Source: Chryseobacterium bernardetii
GTDB lineage: Bacteria; Bacteroidota; Bacteroidia; Flavobacteriales; Weeksellaceae
Assembly (NCBI RefSeq): GCF_003815975.1
Contig: NZ_CP033932.1
Location: 806,001 to 870,000, forward strand
Direction: 5' to 3'
Length of the DNA: 64,000 bases
Part shown: positions 19,309 to 29,000 of the stretch, in pieces
Numbering within the stretch: position 1 is the first letter of the stretch
Layout: every line of letters starts with the position of its first letter
Program-made: the position numbers and the translations under genes
Notes under the pieces: model-generated
The model's database searches: none
Told to the model about the DNA's origin: nothing
The model's input: the letters and a program-made list of their open reading frames with translations, nothing else

Positions 19309-22300
19309 TTACTCTTTAATGATCTTCACTATGGTTTCAGAATTGTTGATCCTTACCAAATAGGCTCCGGATAATAAAGAAGAAAGATCAGTCTGGTCAT
19401 TTTCAAACTTACCTGATTTCACCATCTCTCCTGATGTATTATAGATCTGATAGTAATATTCTCTAACCCCGTCATTACCCTTGATGTATAATTTACTTTT
19501 CACCGGATTAGGGAATACCTCAAGTTTATTCTGGCCTATTTTATCCTCAATTACTGATTTCGCTAAAACATTCGTTGCTCTAACTGCAGATAATGAGGTA
19601 ACCTGAAGTTTAGGAATTGGGCCTAATTCGTTTCCGTTCTCATCATATTTTACTTTAACGCAACGGCAGTTTTGTGCAAAATACGGATCGGCATTACTAC
19701 TGAACGGAATCAAATAATTTCCGATATACTGGATCTCCGTTCTTAATGCTCTTCCGGTATAATTAGAACCTAAGGCACCTAGCCAGAATCCCCCATAAAC
19801 GTAATCAATAGCGTTGAAATCAGGAGAAGCAGGAAGGGCTTCTATAGTATTCCTGCCTCCTCTTACTCCCAGGTTGGCAAAACTTCCTATATTATAAGCC
19901 GCATAATTAAAAGAATATGCAATAGCTGCAGAACTGTAAGGATTCCTGTTAATTCTTGTCCCTCCATAATTGTTGGGAATACTCATTCCTGTAGTAGGCT
20001 TGTAAAAAGGGGTTGCCCCTATACTCGTATTAGACACCCCCGTTAAATCAGGGATTCTCCAGCCTTCAGGACAAGGATCGAATGGTGACTTTTTACCCCC
20101 TCTTCCCCATCTTTCCGGAGCCAGGTTAGGTTCGTCTGCCAGCCAGTCTGCCCCATTGGTATGGTTAGTATCTGCTGATTTCGTGGTCATATTAGGAACC
20201 ATGAAGGTCATAGGGTTTTTCACCGAGTAGGATAATACTTTACTGATTTTATCAGCTACTTTATCGGTGCCCAAAACGTTCGCCTGCACGGAATAATCTG
20301 GATACTTTTTAAGATAGGAGTCTGAATAGTACGTGGCCGCAGGAAGTATAGTGTAGCTAACACTGCCATTAGCCTGTACAGTTCCTAAATAAACCGGAAT
20401 TGAGTTCCTGTTGGCATTAACAAAGACAGGTAACGGATCTTTTCTTCCCCACTGGTAGTGCAACCCGCCGGTAGAAGTCGTTTTATTGGCTTCCGCAATG
20501 GCCTGGTTAGCCCCAAGGTCTCTGTCCATTATTTCTGTTTTGATAACTTCACCCGGCTTGATATAATTGATATAATTAACCGCTGCCTGATTAGGTAATT
20601 CAGTAACATAAGTAGCAGAGCTGATAGGAGTATTGGTTACCCAGATATGCCAACTCCAGTAAATAGAGTTGGTAATACTTCCGTTATGTAATGTAACCAC
20701 AGCATTACCAGACTGGTTCGGCGCAATTTTAACATTGATCGTCGTATTGGAAATATCAGCCAATGAAGCAGGAGCAGTATTAGACAACGCAATATTGCTG
20801 ATCAGACCTGTGGCAGTAGACCACAACACATTAACTTTCAGATTGTTGAAATTTGATGGATTTAGAATATCAGGATTGTTCAGCAGTTTGCTTTGAGCAG
20901 AGAATGCCTTACTGATTGGGATCTGAATAGTAGATTCTACTGTATTTTTAACAATGGTATAAGAGTTTGGATTGTTCAATCCTTCCCCATATTCCACCGC
21001 ATTATTAAAGAATTCGGTAGGGAAGTTATAGTTATTGACTTCATACAGGGGATCTTTAATACATCTGCATCCATGAGCAGCAGAAGTTACCCCACCGGCT
21101 AAAGGATAATATTGATATCTTCCTGTGATTGAAGGTAAAGAAGGATCGGGAACATCCGGCTGATCTCTGTCTGGGATCATACGGAAGATTCTTGCTGAAA
21201 TGGAAGGCGTTGCATCGAAAAACCGGGTCATTGTTGCTGTCCATAAATAGGTTTCATGCTGATCCGTATACTGGCCTTCATGATAACCTCTTACAAGCAT
21301 GCCTGTACCAGGGAATATTCCCATATTATTTCCGCCTACATTACTAAGATCTATTCCCACATTATTGTAAATTTTGAACCCTTTCATGAAATCCGGGGTG
21401 TTATTATCATTGGGTTTGATGATATGGTACTTATTGGCTTCAAAAGTATTTATCGCTATGCTATTCTTAATACCAAATGGGCTGAAATCTACCCTCACAT
21501 TATCAATATAACTTCCATTCCCCAAATTGGAAACCAGGACAGATGGGATCCTCCATCCGTTAGGACATGGATCAAAAGGTGATTTATCCCTATACGGATT
21601 GGCACTGTTATCATTACTCAAATCTCCGTTTGTAATAAAACCCTTGGAGTTATCAGACCATAAGTTTAATTCACTTAACCTATTGGCAGGCAGCGTTGTA
21701 GAATTACCAAACCAGTTTACCTGAAGACTGGCATTATTATTATAAAGAGCCTGTCCGGAATTATCATCTTTGTTCACATAAATTAAGCTTAATGGATTTT
21801 TAACGGATAGACGGAGGTTATTAGGAACTGTAGCATTGGACAATGTTACCGTTTTAATTAAATTATCTATCTTCTGAGAACCGTTAGCCATATTTCTGGA
21901 CTGTCTGTGTCTTATCCTTCCTACAGATCCCGAAGCTTCATAGAAGTCATTTCCTTTGTATGCCAATGGAGGAATCGGATCTTTCCGTCCCCATTGGTAA
22001 AGCAGGCCTCCATTCTTATTAAATTCAGTTCCGGTGATGGTATTGCTTAAAGCTCCCAGGTTTCTATCCATCCATCCCCAGTCTGAATCCGGGATAAGTT
22101 CTACAGTTCCATCAGCCCTTTGTCTCTTCACCCCATCGAAACTTTTATATGTTGAGCCGTTGGTAGGGTCATCTGTAACCCATATATGCCAGGACCAGAA
22201 AATTTCTCCATTTACCCTGTAAGCGATTACAGCATTTCCTTCTTTTGTTTTATTGATCGGAACTTTTATTTTAGCTTCTTCTCCCGAACCTGTAATTTCC

Positions 22301-23106
22301 AGGCTGTAATTGTCTCCGGATTTTATTAATCCGTGGATATCTTCCCAATAGACATCAGCACTCACAGTACCGGAAGGTATAGGACTGCCTCCCATAAGAG
22401 GATTAGATTCCCACATTTTATATGCTTTTTTTACAGGGATATAAAGACCGTCTACATCTGCGTTGGTTTTCTTATCCTTACCTGTAAAGATATAGCTGTT
22501 TGGAGCTTTAGACCAGTCTGCAAAATCAGATACAGCACCCGCGTTAACCGTAAAGCAGGAAACAGGACACTCCTCTGTAACAGGATTAATAAAAATCTGG
22601 TTTTCATCCAGATTACAATTCCCATAGACATAGTCTGAATGCCTGTAGTGACTTATTGTTTTATTCCAAACAATTGACTCCCAGTTCGTAATATTTTTAT
22701 TAGAGCTTAATTCGATTTTAACAGACTGTACATTCAGAGCTGATGATGGCAGCTCGAAATTAGCCGTAAGATCTTCATCATACCTGTAATTACCTGCAAA
22801 AGTTCTGCACCATACAGAAACCCAGTTATTCTGGTTATCCCTGTACTTTATAGTAACTTTTACATCTCCTATAGTATTGGGTTTTTGAAAATTTCCTTTA
22901 ATAACTACCAATCCTTTCTCATACATATTTTGTGAAATGATGATAAGTGGGTCCAGATCATAGCTGCTTAGGGCTAAAGCTGACCTATATTTGAATAAAA
23001 CATTGGTCTCAACAGGCTTGAGGATAGGTATCTTCCTTGCCCAGGTATAAGATGACGCAATACAAAGCATTGCAGTAAAAATCTTTAAGATGAATCTTTT
23101 TTTCAT
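19309..23106 (-). CDS. Giant secreted FISUMP-module protein with T9SS type A sorting domain
   Basis: A 1265-residue paralogue of the protein at 13502. A signal peptide (KIFTAMLCIASSYTWA) is followed by the shared N-terminal domain (SYDLDPLIIISQN) and a Cys-containing linker (CPVSCFTVNAGA). Two Fibrobacter major paralogous-type modules follow. Module 1 has WMDRNLGA (about 342), QWGRKDP, DPCPNGWRIP (about 510) and CRC (about 684). Module 2 has MDRDLGA (about 862), QWGRKDP, DPCPEGWRIP (about 1012) and CRC (about 1150). The C-terminal sorting domain starts at about residue 1195. The last 28 codons are identical at DNA level to the other giant gene. Probably a surface-attached T9SS cargo. Its function cannot be deduced. 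Confidence 0.87.
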   Translation of the reverse strand: MKKRFILKIFTAMLCIASSYTWARKIPILKPVETNVLFKYRSALALSSYDLDPLIIISQNMYEKGLVVIKGNFQKPNTIGDVKVTIKYRDNQNNWVSVWCRTFAGNYRYDEDLTANFELPSSALNVQSVKIELSSNKNITNWESIVWNKTISHYRHSDYVYGNCNLDENQIFINPVTEECPVSCFTVNAGAVSDFADWSKAPNSYIFTGKDKKTNADVDGLYIPVKKAYKMWESNPLMGGSPIPSGTVSADVYWEDIHGLIKSGDNYSLEITGSGEEAKIKVPINKTKEGNAVIAYRVNGEIFWSWHIWVTDDPTNGSTYKSFDGVKRQRADGTVELIPDSDWGWMDRNLGALSNTITGTEFNKNGGLLYQWGRKDPIPPLAYKGNDFYEASGSVGRIRHRQSRNMANGSQKIDNLIKTVTLSNATVPNNLRLSVKNPLSLIYVNKDDNSGQALYNNNASLQVNWFGNSTTLPANRLSELNLWSDNSKGFITNGDLSNDNSANPYRDKSPFDPCPNGWRIPSVLVSNLGNGSYIDNVRVDFSPFGIKNSIAINTFEANKYHIIKPNDNNTPDFMKGFKIYNNVGIDLSNVGGNNMGIFPGTGMLVRGYHEGQYTDQHETYLWTATMTRFFDATPSISARIFRMIPDRDQPDVPDPSLPSITGRYQYYPLAGGVTSAAHGCRCIKDPLYEVNNYNFPTEFFNNAVEYGEGLNNPNSYTIVKNTVESTIQIPISKAFSAQSKLLNNPDILNPSNFNNLKVNVLWSTATGLISNIALSNTAPASLADISNTTINVKIAPNQSGNAVVTLHNGSITNSIYWSWHIWVTNTPISSATYVTELPNQAAVNYINYIKPGEVIKTEIMDRDLGANQAIAEANKTTSTGGLHYQWGRKDPLPVFVNANRNSIPVYLGTVQANGSVSYTILPAATYYSDSYLKKYPDYSVQANVLGTDKVADKISKVLSYSVKNPMTFMVPNMTTKSADTNHTNGADWLADEPNLAPERWGRGGKKSPFDPCPEGWRIPDLTGVSNTSIGATPFYKPTTGMSIPNNYGGTRINRNPYSSAAIAYSFNYAAYNIGSFANLGVRGGRNTIEALPASPDFNAIDYVYGGFWLGALGSNYTGRALRTEIQYIGNYLIPFSSNADPYFAQNCRCVKVKYDENGNELGPIPKLQVTSLSAVRATNVLAKSVIEDKIGQNKLEVFPNPVKSKLYIKGNDGVREYYYQIYNTSGEMVKSGKFENDQTDLSSLLSGAYLVRINNSETIVKIIKE

Positions 23107-23690
23107 ACCAATAGAATTAAAAAGTGTTTAGAGGTAAAAATGAATGCATATCCAAATAATACTTTGAAAATCAGATAGAAAATCAAAACATTATCTCGAC
23201 CCCAGGATTTGTTGATAAATGCCAGGATCGTAAATTTATCATCTGGAAAACAGGGTATTTAAAAAAAGATTCTTATGAATAAATTGAAGAGACAGCGAAC
23301 AGAAGGGTCCGCAAATAGGTAGAACATAATCTTTAATGATTACGTCTTTTTTAGTTTTCTGGTTATGCGTTTTTACAAACCCTCAAAAATCCCAGATACA
23401 GCTAATCTTTAAATTTTCAATAAAGTTACCAAAAAAAATGAAAAAAATTCCTATAATAGATAAATTCTATTTTTAAAGAAAGAAATATAATAAATAAAAA
23501 ATGAATCATTTATATTATTCATAAACCATTATTACAATGAATAATGTCAAAAAAAATTCATATTGATCATTGAAAAAACAAATAAATCACGTACAATGTT
23601 TATATATTTTTCCCAATTTAGGTTAAAAAATCATTTTTGATTAATTTTAAATGTATTCTGGTAGTCTTATAGATTGAATCCACTTACTTT
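23107..23690. other. Long leader region upstream of the 1265-residue protein gene
   Basis: 584 AT-rich bases between the membrane gene and the giant gene, with no credible ORF. Several blocks match the leader of the other giant gene (18572-19119), which suggests it was copied with the gene. I see no clear terminator for the membrane gene in it. Confidence 0.5.
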
Positions 23691-24836
23691 TTAAAAAAGT
23701 TTCAAAAAAAACTTTAGAGGCAATCCTATATCAAGCCCCAGTTCATATGATGGAACACGATAAGTAAAGTCAGCAATCAGAACGAGAGCAACGAAAATTG
23801 TATTCTTAGAATCAACTAAAGATCTGTCTATTAGCTTCATTTCACCCTTTCTGTAAGGAAGCTGGAAAATAAGGATAATAAAAAACAGAATAAAGTGATT
23901 ATACAGCCATCTTCCCACATCAATAGCAATTAAAAACAAAGGAATAGTAGATATAATACATACAAAAAAAGCAATTAATAAAAGGCTTTTATTAGAAAAT
24001 TGCTGCTTTTTGATGATAAAAATATAATATAGAAGGAAGAATAATTCTAGTATGAAGCTCACCAGATAAAGACTAACCGTATTTAAATGCTCCCAATAAT
24101 ATTGGGTCTTAATCAGCTCATTCTCTTTCCATTGAAAGATATTGGAGTCCTGTAGGCTGATACCGCTTTCTTTAACAAGCTGAAGTGTATAGCTATAATC
24201 TGGGTTAATATTTCCCATTAAAAAAATAAATACCGCCGGAATGAAAAAAGCCAATAATATTTTAAGACTCTTTTGAATGTCTAATTTTCCATTATGAAGA
24301 AATAATACAAGTAAAAAATAAGGAGTATAGAAAATAAAACTTTCGTGAATAAAAACGGACAAAAAGAAAGAAATCAACAAAATATACTCTCTAAATCCCG
24401 AATATTTATTCTTTATTAAACAGTAAGTAAAGATGGCAAAAAGAAGCCATAAAATTCCATCTTTCCTGGAACCAATCGCGGCATCAGAAAGAAAACCCCA
24501 TAGGCAAAATGGAGTAAGAAATAGAAAAACGTCTATAATATTTGTCTGCTTCAATTTAAACAGTAATGACAGAAAATAAAAAAACAGAACATATACGATC
24601 GCCTGAACTACGAAAACAGAATATTGTAACTTTATTGAAAATGAATCATATAAAAAAACAAAAACAGTTCCTAGTAATCCTCTTCTTTTAAAACCACCAT
24701 CCTGATAATTAATCAGCCAATCTGCAAAAGCAAACCCATTACATGCATAATAGGCAAATCCGATCTTAAATAAACAAATAACAGTAACCACTATAAGGTA
24801 CCATCTTAGTTTAAATTCTTTCAGCGCTTTTTTCAT
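23691..24836 (-). CDS. Polytopic membrane protein with DWLINY/DGGFKRRGL motif
   Basis: A 381-residue protein with about ten hydrophobic helices, closest to the 383-residue paralogue at 12083. Motifs in order: FADWLINYQDGGFKRRGLLG (about residues 37-56), RKDGILWLLF, HESFIFYTPYF, and IAIDVGRWLYNHF near the end. The conserved charged residues lie in loops between helices, as in GT-C or Wzy-type enzymes, though no named family is recognised. It follows the polytopic gene at 24859 by 22 bases and precedes a giant T9SS gene. The pairing of this family with a giant surface protein occurs on both sides of the duplicated region. Confidence 0.62.
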   Translation of the reverse strand: MKKALKEFKLRWYLIVVTVICLFKIGFAYYACNGFAFADWLINYQDGGFKRRGLLGTVFVFLYDSFSIKLQYSVFVVQAIVYVLFFYFLSLLFKLKQTNIIDVFLFLTPFCLWGFLSDAAIGSRKDGILWLLFAIFTYCLIKNKYSGFREYILLISFFLSVFIHESFIFYTPYFLLVLFLHNGKLDIQKSLKILLAFFIPAVFIFLMGNINPDYSYTLQLVKESGISLQDSNIFQWKENELIKTQYYWEHLNTVSLYLVSFILELFFLLYYIFIIKKQQFSNKSLLLIAFFVCIISTIPLFLIAIDVGRWLYNHFILFFIILIFQLPYRKGEMKLIDRSLVDSKNTIFVALVLIADFTYRVPSYELGLDIGLPLKFFLKLF

Positions 24837-24858
24837 CGGAACTAATTTATTATGAATC

Positions 24859-25863
24859 TCACTGTTTGGGTATCACATTTTTAAAATAATGCGCTGCTGT
24901 TATAATCCCCGTAAGAATTAATGGCAAGAAGAGTCTTGTTTCCCAGAACAGCCCTACCATAGCAATCATTATCAGGTAAGGAATGGCAAAGAACAGGTAT
25001 TTTCTGATAAATATTTTTCCTGCCTCATTACACAATAAGTAACTGAAATATAAGCTTATTATTCCGAATAAAAGACCACTTAAGTTGAAAGGGCTGCTGA
25101 AATTATCCAGGAAGTAAATACCTTCCACAAAAGACACATTCTGAGGAATCATTATCCTAAGTCCTGCATACGGAACTATAAAAGCAATAGCTAATAATAC
25201 AACTTCTCTGATGAAGGTAAAATCCTTTTTTTTCAGTTTTTCAAAATCGATACACAATGCAGCAAAGAAAGAGATATTCAGGCATGAAGTTTCTCTTGTC
25301 AGTGTAGAAACAAACACTACCCCGCATAAAAGAATAAAATCTGTAAGTTTCCTATTCTGCATATACTTTACCGTGAGTAATGCACCCAAAAGGTAAAAAA
25401 AGACCGCAATAGAATCACAGTTAGTAGGAACATACTGTATAATCACAATAAAAAATATTGCCAGCAGATGGATCATTCTTCTGATATTCAGGTGCAAAGG
25501 AGCTCCTGTAGGATTGAGCTTAAGAAGTGAATGCAAAACAACTGAAGACAGTACAAAAAAGAAACTGTTGATCAGAAAAATACTATGATAAAACAACGTT
25601 CCCTGCTTTAAAAGAAAGTTTTTCAGAAAAGGGAGATAGTGATTTACCATAAAAGTTACAGCTTCTGTAACGTGTATACTCAGATAATTGGGAATTATCC
25701 TGTAAGCATATACGGAAGCAAACATAAAATCAGGGGCCTTCTCCATAGTTTTCAATCTTACATAAGAAGATTCAAAACCATAGTAAGCCATTGCAAATAA
25801 CAGAAACGGGAGCACTGCTACAAATAGAAATCCGTTTATTTTTTCGTCATTTTTTTTCAACAT
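24859..25863 (-). CDS. Polytopic membrane protein, possibly GT-C type
   Basis: A 334-residue protein with about nine hydrophobic segments. I do not recognise the family. Conserved-looking soluble pieces are FASVYAYRIIPNYL (about residues 47-60), CDSIAVFFYLLGALL (about 149-163), TLTRETSCLNISFF (about 186-199) and the C-terminal FWETRLFLPLIL (about 309-320). The last resembles the ExRxFxP-like end of several uncharacterised polytopic proteins near polysaccharide loci. It is the first gene of the minus-strand run, with a well-formed promoter 74 bases upstream, and is followed by the DWLINY-type gene 22 bases later. A role in surface glycan synthesis is inferred from neighbours only. Confidence 0.55.
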   Translation of the reverse strand: MLKKNDEKINGFLFVAVLPFLLFAMAYYGFESSYVRLKTMEKAPDFMFASVYAYRIIPNYLSIHVTEAVTFMVNHYLPFLKNFLLKQGTLFYHSIFLINSFFFVLSSVVLHSLLKLNPTGAPLHLNIRRMIHLLAIFFIVIIQYVPTNCDSIAVFFYLLGALLTVKYMQNRKLTDFILLCGVVFVSTLTRETSCLNISFFAALCIDFEKLKKKDFTFIREVVLLAIAFIVPYAGLRIMIPQNVSFVEGIYFLDNFSSPFNLSGLLFGIISLYFSYLLCNEAGKIFIRKYLFFAIPYLIMIAMVGLFWETRLFLPLILTGIITAAHYFKNVIPKQ

Positions 25864-25936
25864 ATCAAAAAACAGATTCTTATTTTTTTAACAATAATTG
25901 TGGTTTAAAATACATTTTATCAAAAGGGAACTTTTA

Positions 25937-25970
25937 CAAAAGTAGAATATTTTATTGATTTTCAGTCAAA
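25937..25970 (-). promoter_or_regulatory. Promoter of the minus-strand membrane/T9SS run
   Basis: On the minus strand TTTG (25970-25967), a 22-base spacer, then TACTTTTG (25944-25937), fitting the Bacteroidota -33/-7 pattern. The ATG is at 25863. It is divergent from the flexirubin promoter. Confidence 0.55.
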
Positions 25971-25986
25971 ACTTAGCCCTAATTAT

Positions 25987-26016
25987 TTTGATGTAATTCT
26001 TAAAAATTTAAATTTG
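25987..26016 (+). promoter_or_regulatory. Promoter of the flexirubin plus-strand arm
   Basis: TTTG (25987-25990), an 18-base spacer and TAAATTTG (26009-26016) followed by C. This is a strong match to the Bacteroidota housekeeping promoter. The expected start of transcription leaves a leader of about a dozen bases before the ATG at 26036. Confidence 0.65.
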
Positions 26017-26035
26017 CAGACTTGATTCAAATGCA

Positions 26036-29000
26036 ATGCATCGCTTTTTTATATTTTTATATTATCTGATTTCCCGAAACAAAATCCTTTCTGTTTTTAC
26101 AGCATTAGGAATTGCTCTTGTATGTCTTTTCTTTGCTTCGAAGATTAATTTTGAGGAAGATATTAATCAGATCATCCCTAAAAATGAAAAATCGGATCTT
26201 ACGGCAAAGGTTCTTAAGCAGCTTAATTTTTCGGATAAGATTATTGTGATCATAGAAAACAAGTCCAAAGAAGACAGCTTCCAGCTATCTGAAACTGCAG
26301 ATACATTTTTACAGAAAACAGAACCTTTGCAAAAGTATATCGGTTCTATACAGGGAAAAGTAAATGATAATGAAATATCGGAAACCTTTGATTTTGTGAA
26401 TCAAAACCTGCCTTTATTCCTCAACGAAAATGATTATAAAGACATTGGGAGGAAAATTCAAAAGGACAGCCTAGCAAAGCAGGTAGAGGATAATTACATA
26501 TCCTTGGTATCCCCTACAAGTCTTGTTACCAAAGAATTCATTAAAAAGGATCCTCTGGGGCTGACTTTTTTAGGAATTAAAAAATTAAATGCCTTAAACA
26601 TCAGCAAGGATTTCAAACTGGAAGACAGCTATATTGTGACCAAAGATGGCCAAAACCTTCTGCTTTTCATTGAACCCAAAAATAAAAGTAACGATACGAA
26701 GGCCAATGAAGCTTTTGTTGATCAGCTTAATACCATAAAAGACAATCTTAACAAACAATTCAATGGGAAAACCGAAATCAGCTATTTTGGTTCTCCGGTG
26801 ATTGCAGTGGCCAACGCCAAACAGATCAAAAAAGACATTCAGAATACGGTTGTGATTTCTATGACAGTCCTTTTAGTCCTTCTGATCTATTATTTCCGGA
26901 ACTTCTTTACCCCGATCATTGTTTTCCTTCCTACCGTCTTCTCCGTTCTGCTCGCTTTATTGGTGCTATACTTTATTAAGGATAAAATTTCCGCCATATC
27001 ATTAAGTGTAGGAGCTATCCTTATCGGAATTACTATAGATTATGCACTGCATATTCTTACCCATTACAAGCACAATAATAATATTGAGGAACTTTATAAA
27101 GAAATCACCCAGCCTATCATATTGAGTAGTGCCACTACTGCAGTTTCTTTTCTGTGTCTGGTATTTGTTCGTTCCGAAGCTTTAAAGGATCTGGGACTTT
27201 TTGCGGCTATCACGGTTATTTTATCTTCTATTACCGCATTAATTATTGTTCCTCAGCTTTATCCCCAACATACTGAAGAAAAACTTAATACCAATTTTAT
27301 TGATAAAATCGGATCTTATCCGTATGAAAAAAATAAGCCTTTGATTATAGGATGTTCTGTTATCATTCTGGCATGTCTGTTTGGTTTCAGGCATGTAGGC
27401 TTTAATGAAGATATTGGAGACCTGAATTACATTCCGAAGGAAATGAAGATCAGTGAAGCCAAACTGCAGAAACTATCAGATATTACTTCAAAATCCATTT
27501 ACACGATTTCTTACGGAAATTCTGAAGAGCAGGCTCTGGCCAGAAACTCTCAGTTAAATACATTTCTGGAACAAGAGAAAAAAGAAGGCAAAATCCTTAG
27601 TTACAACTCAATCGGAAGTATTGTTCTGTCTGAAAAAGACCAGCAGAAGAAAATTTCAGATTGGCAGCACTTCTGGGATGACAGCAAAAAAAAACAGACC
27701 ATTTCAGAGCTTATCAATAACGGAAATAAATTCGGGTTCAACAGTTCAGCTTTTGACAATTTCAATGAGATTTTAAATAAAAACTATTCTACATTAGACA
27801 TCAAGGACTATGAAAAGGTAAAAGCTCTTCAGATCTCAGAATTCATGAGCAATGAAAACAACTTTTACACGATTTCCAATATTGTAAAAGTTGATGAGAG
27901 CAAAAGAGACGCCTTCATCAAGGATATTGAAAAGAAGCATGATGCTATTGCCATAGACCGTCAGCAGATGAATGAGAACTTTTTAGGGTTATTAAAAAGA
28001 GATTTCAACACGTTGATTAATTATTCTCTTTTAGCTATTATTTTAACCATTATTGTCTTCTTCAGGAATTTTGAGCTGACTGTTCTTACCATGTTTCCTA
28101 TTGTTCTGACAGGAGTGGTAACGGCCGGAATTTTATATTTCCTAGGACTGGAATTGAATATTTTCAGCACAGTAGTTTGTACACTGGTATTCGGAGTAGG
28201 TGATGACTTCAGTATTTTCCTTACTCAGGCTATGCAAAAGGAACATACAACAGGAAAAAATGAACTTCCTACTTACAGGACTTCCATTATTTTAGCGGTA
28301 TTCACAACCATTTTATCCATCGGATCTTTAATTTTCGCCAAACATCCTGCTTTACATTCGTTAGCTCTGGTTGCTTTAATAGGAATGTTCTCTGTGATTA
28401 TCATTACCTCTACCCTATATCCGTTCTGGTTCAGGTTACTGATTACCAACAGAGCAAAAAAAGGACTTTCACCAATCACTTTCAGGCTTTTTATTATTTC
28501 AATATTCAGTTTTTTATATTACGGACTTGGCGGATTGATTTTTTCAGCTTTCGGAAGCATCTTTGTAAAAAATTCAAAGGGGAAAACATTGAATATTATC
28601 AAACTTATTTTAGCCAGGTTTTTAACTTCCGTTCTGTATTCTAATCCTTTTGTAAAGAAGAAGGTCATTGAAAATCCAAACGAAGACTTCAGCAAACCGG
28701 CTGTTATTATTGCCAATCATACCTCTTTTCTTGATACACTGGCTATTGCAATGGCCACCCATAAAATCATTTATTTAGTGAACGACTGGGTGTACCAGTC
28801 TCCGGTATTTGGAAAACTGGTAAGAGCATTAGGTTTTTATCCGGTTTCCCAAGGTATTGAAAATGGGATGGATCAGTTAAAGGAAAAAATCGCCCAGGGA
28901 TATTCTTTAGTAGTTTTCCCTGAAGCAGAGCGCTCTTATACCAATGATGTGAAAAGATTCCATAAAGGAGCATTTTACATTGCAGAACAGTTTGAACTGG

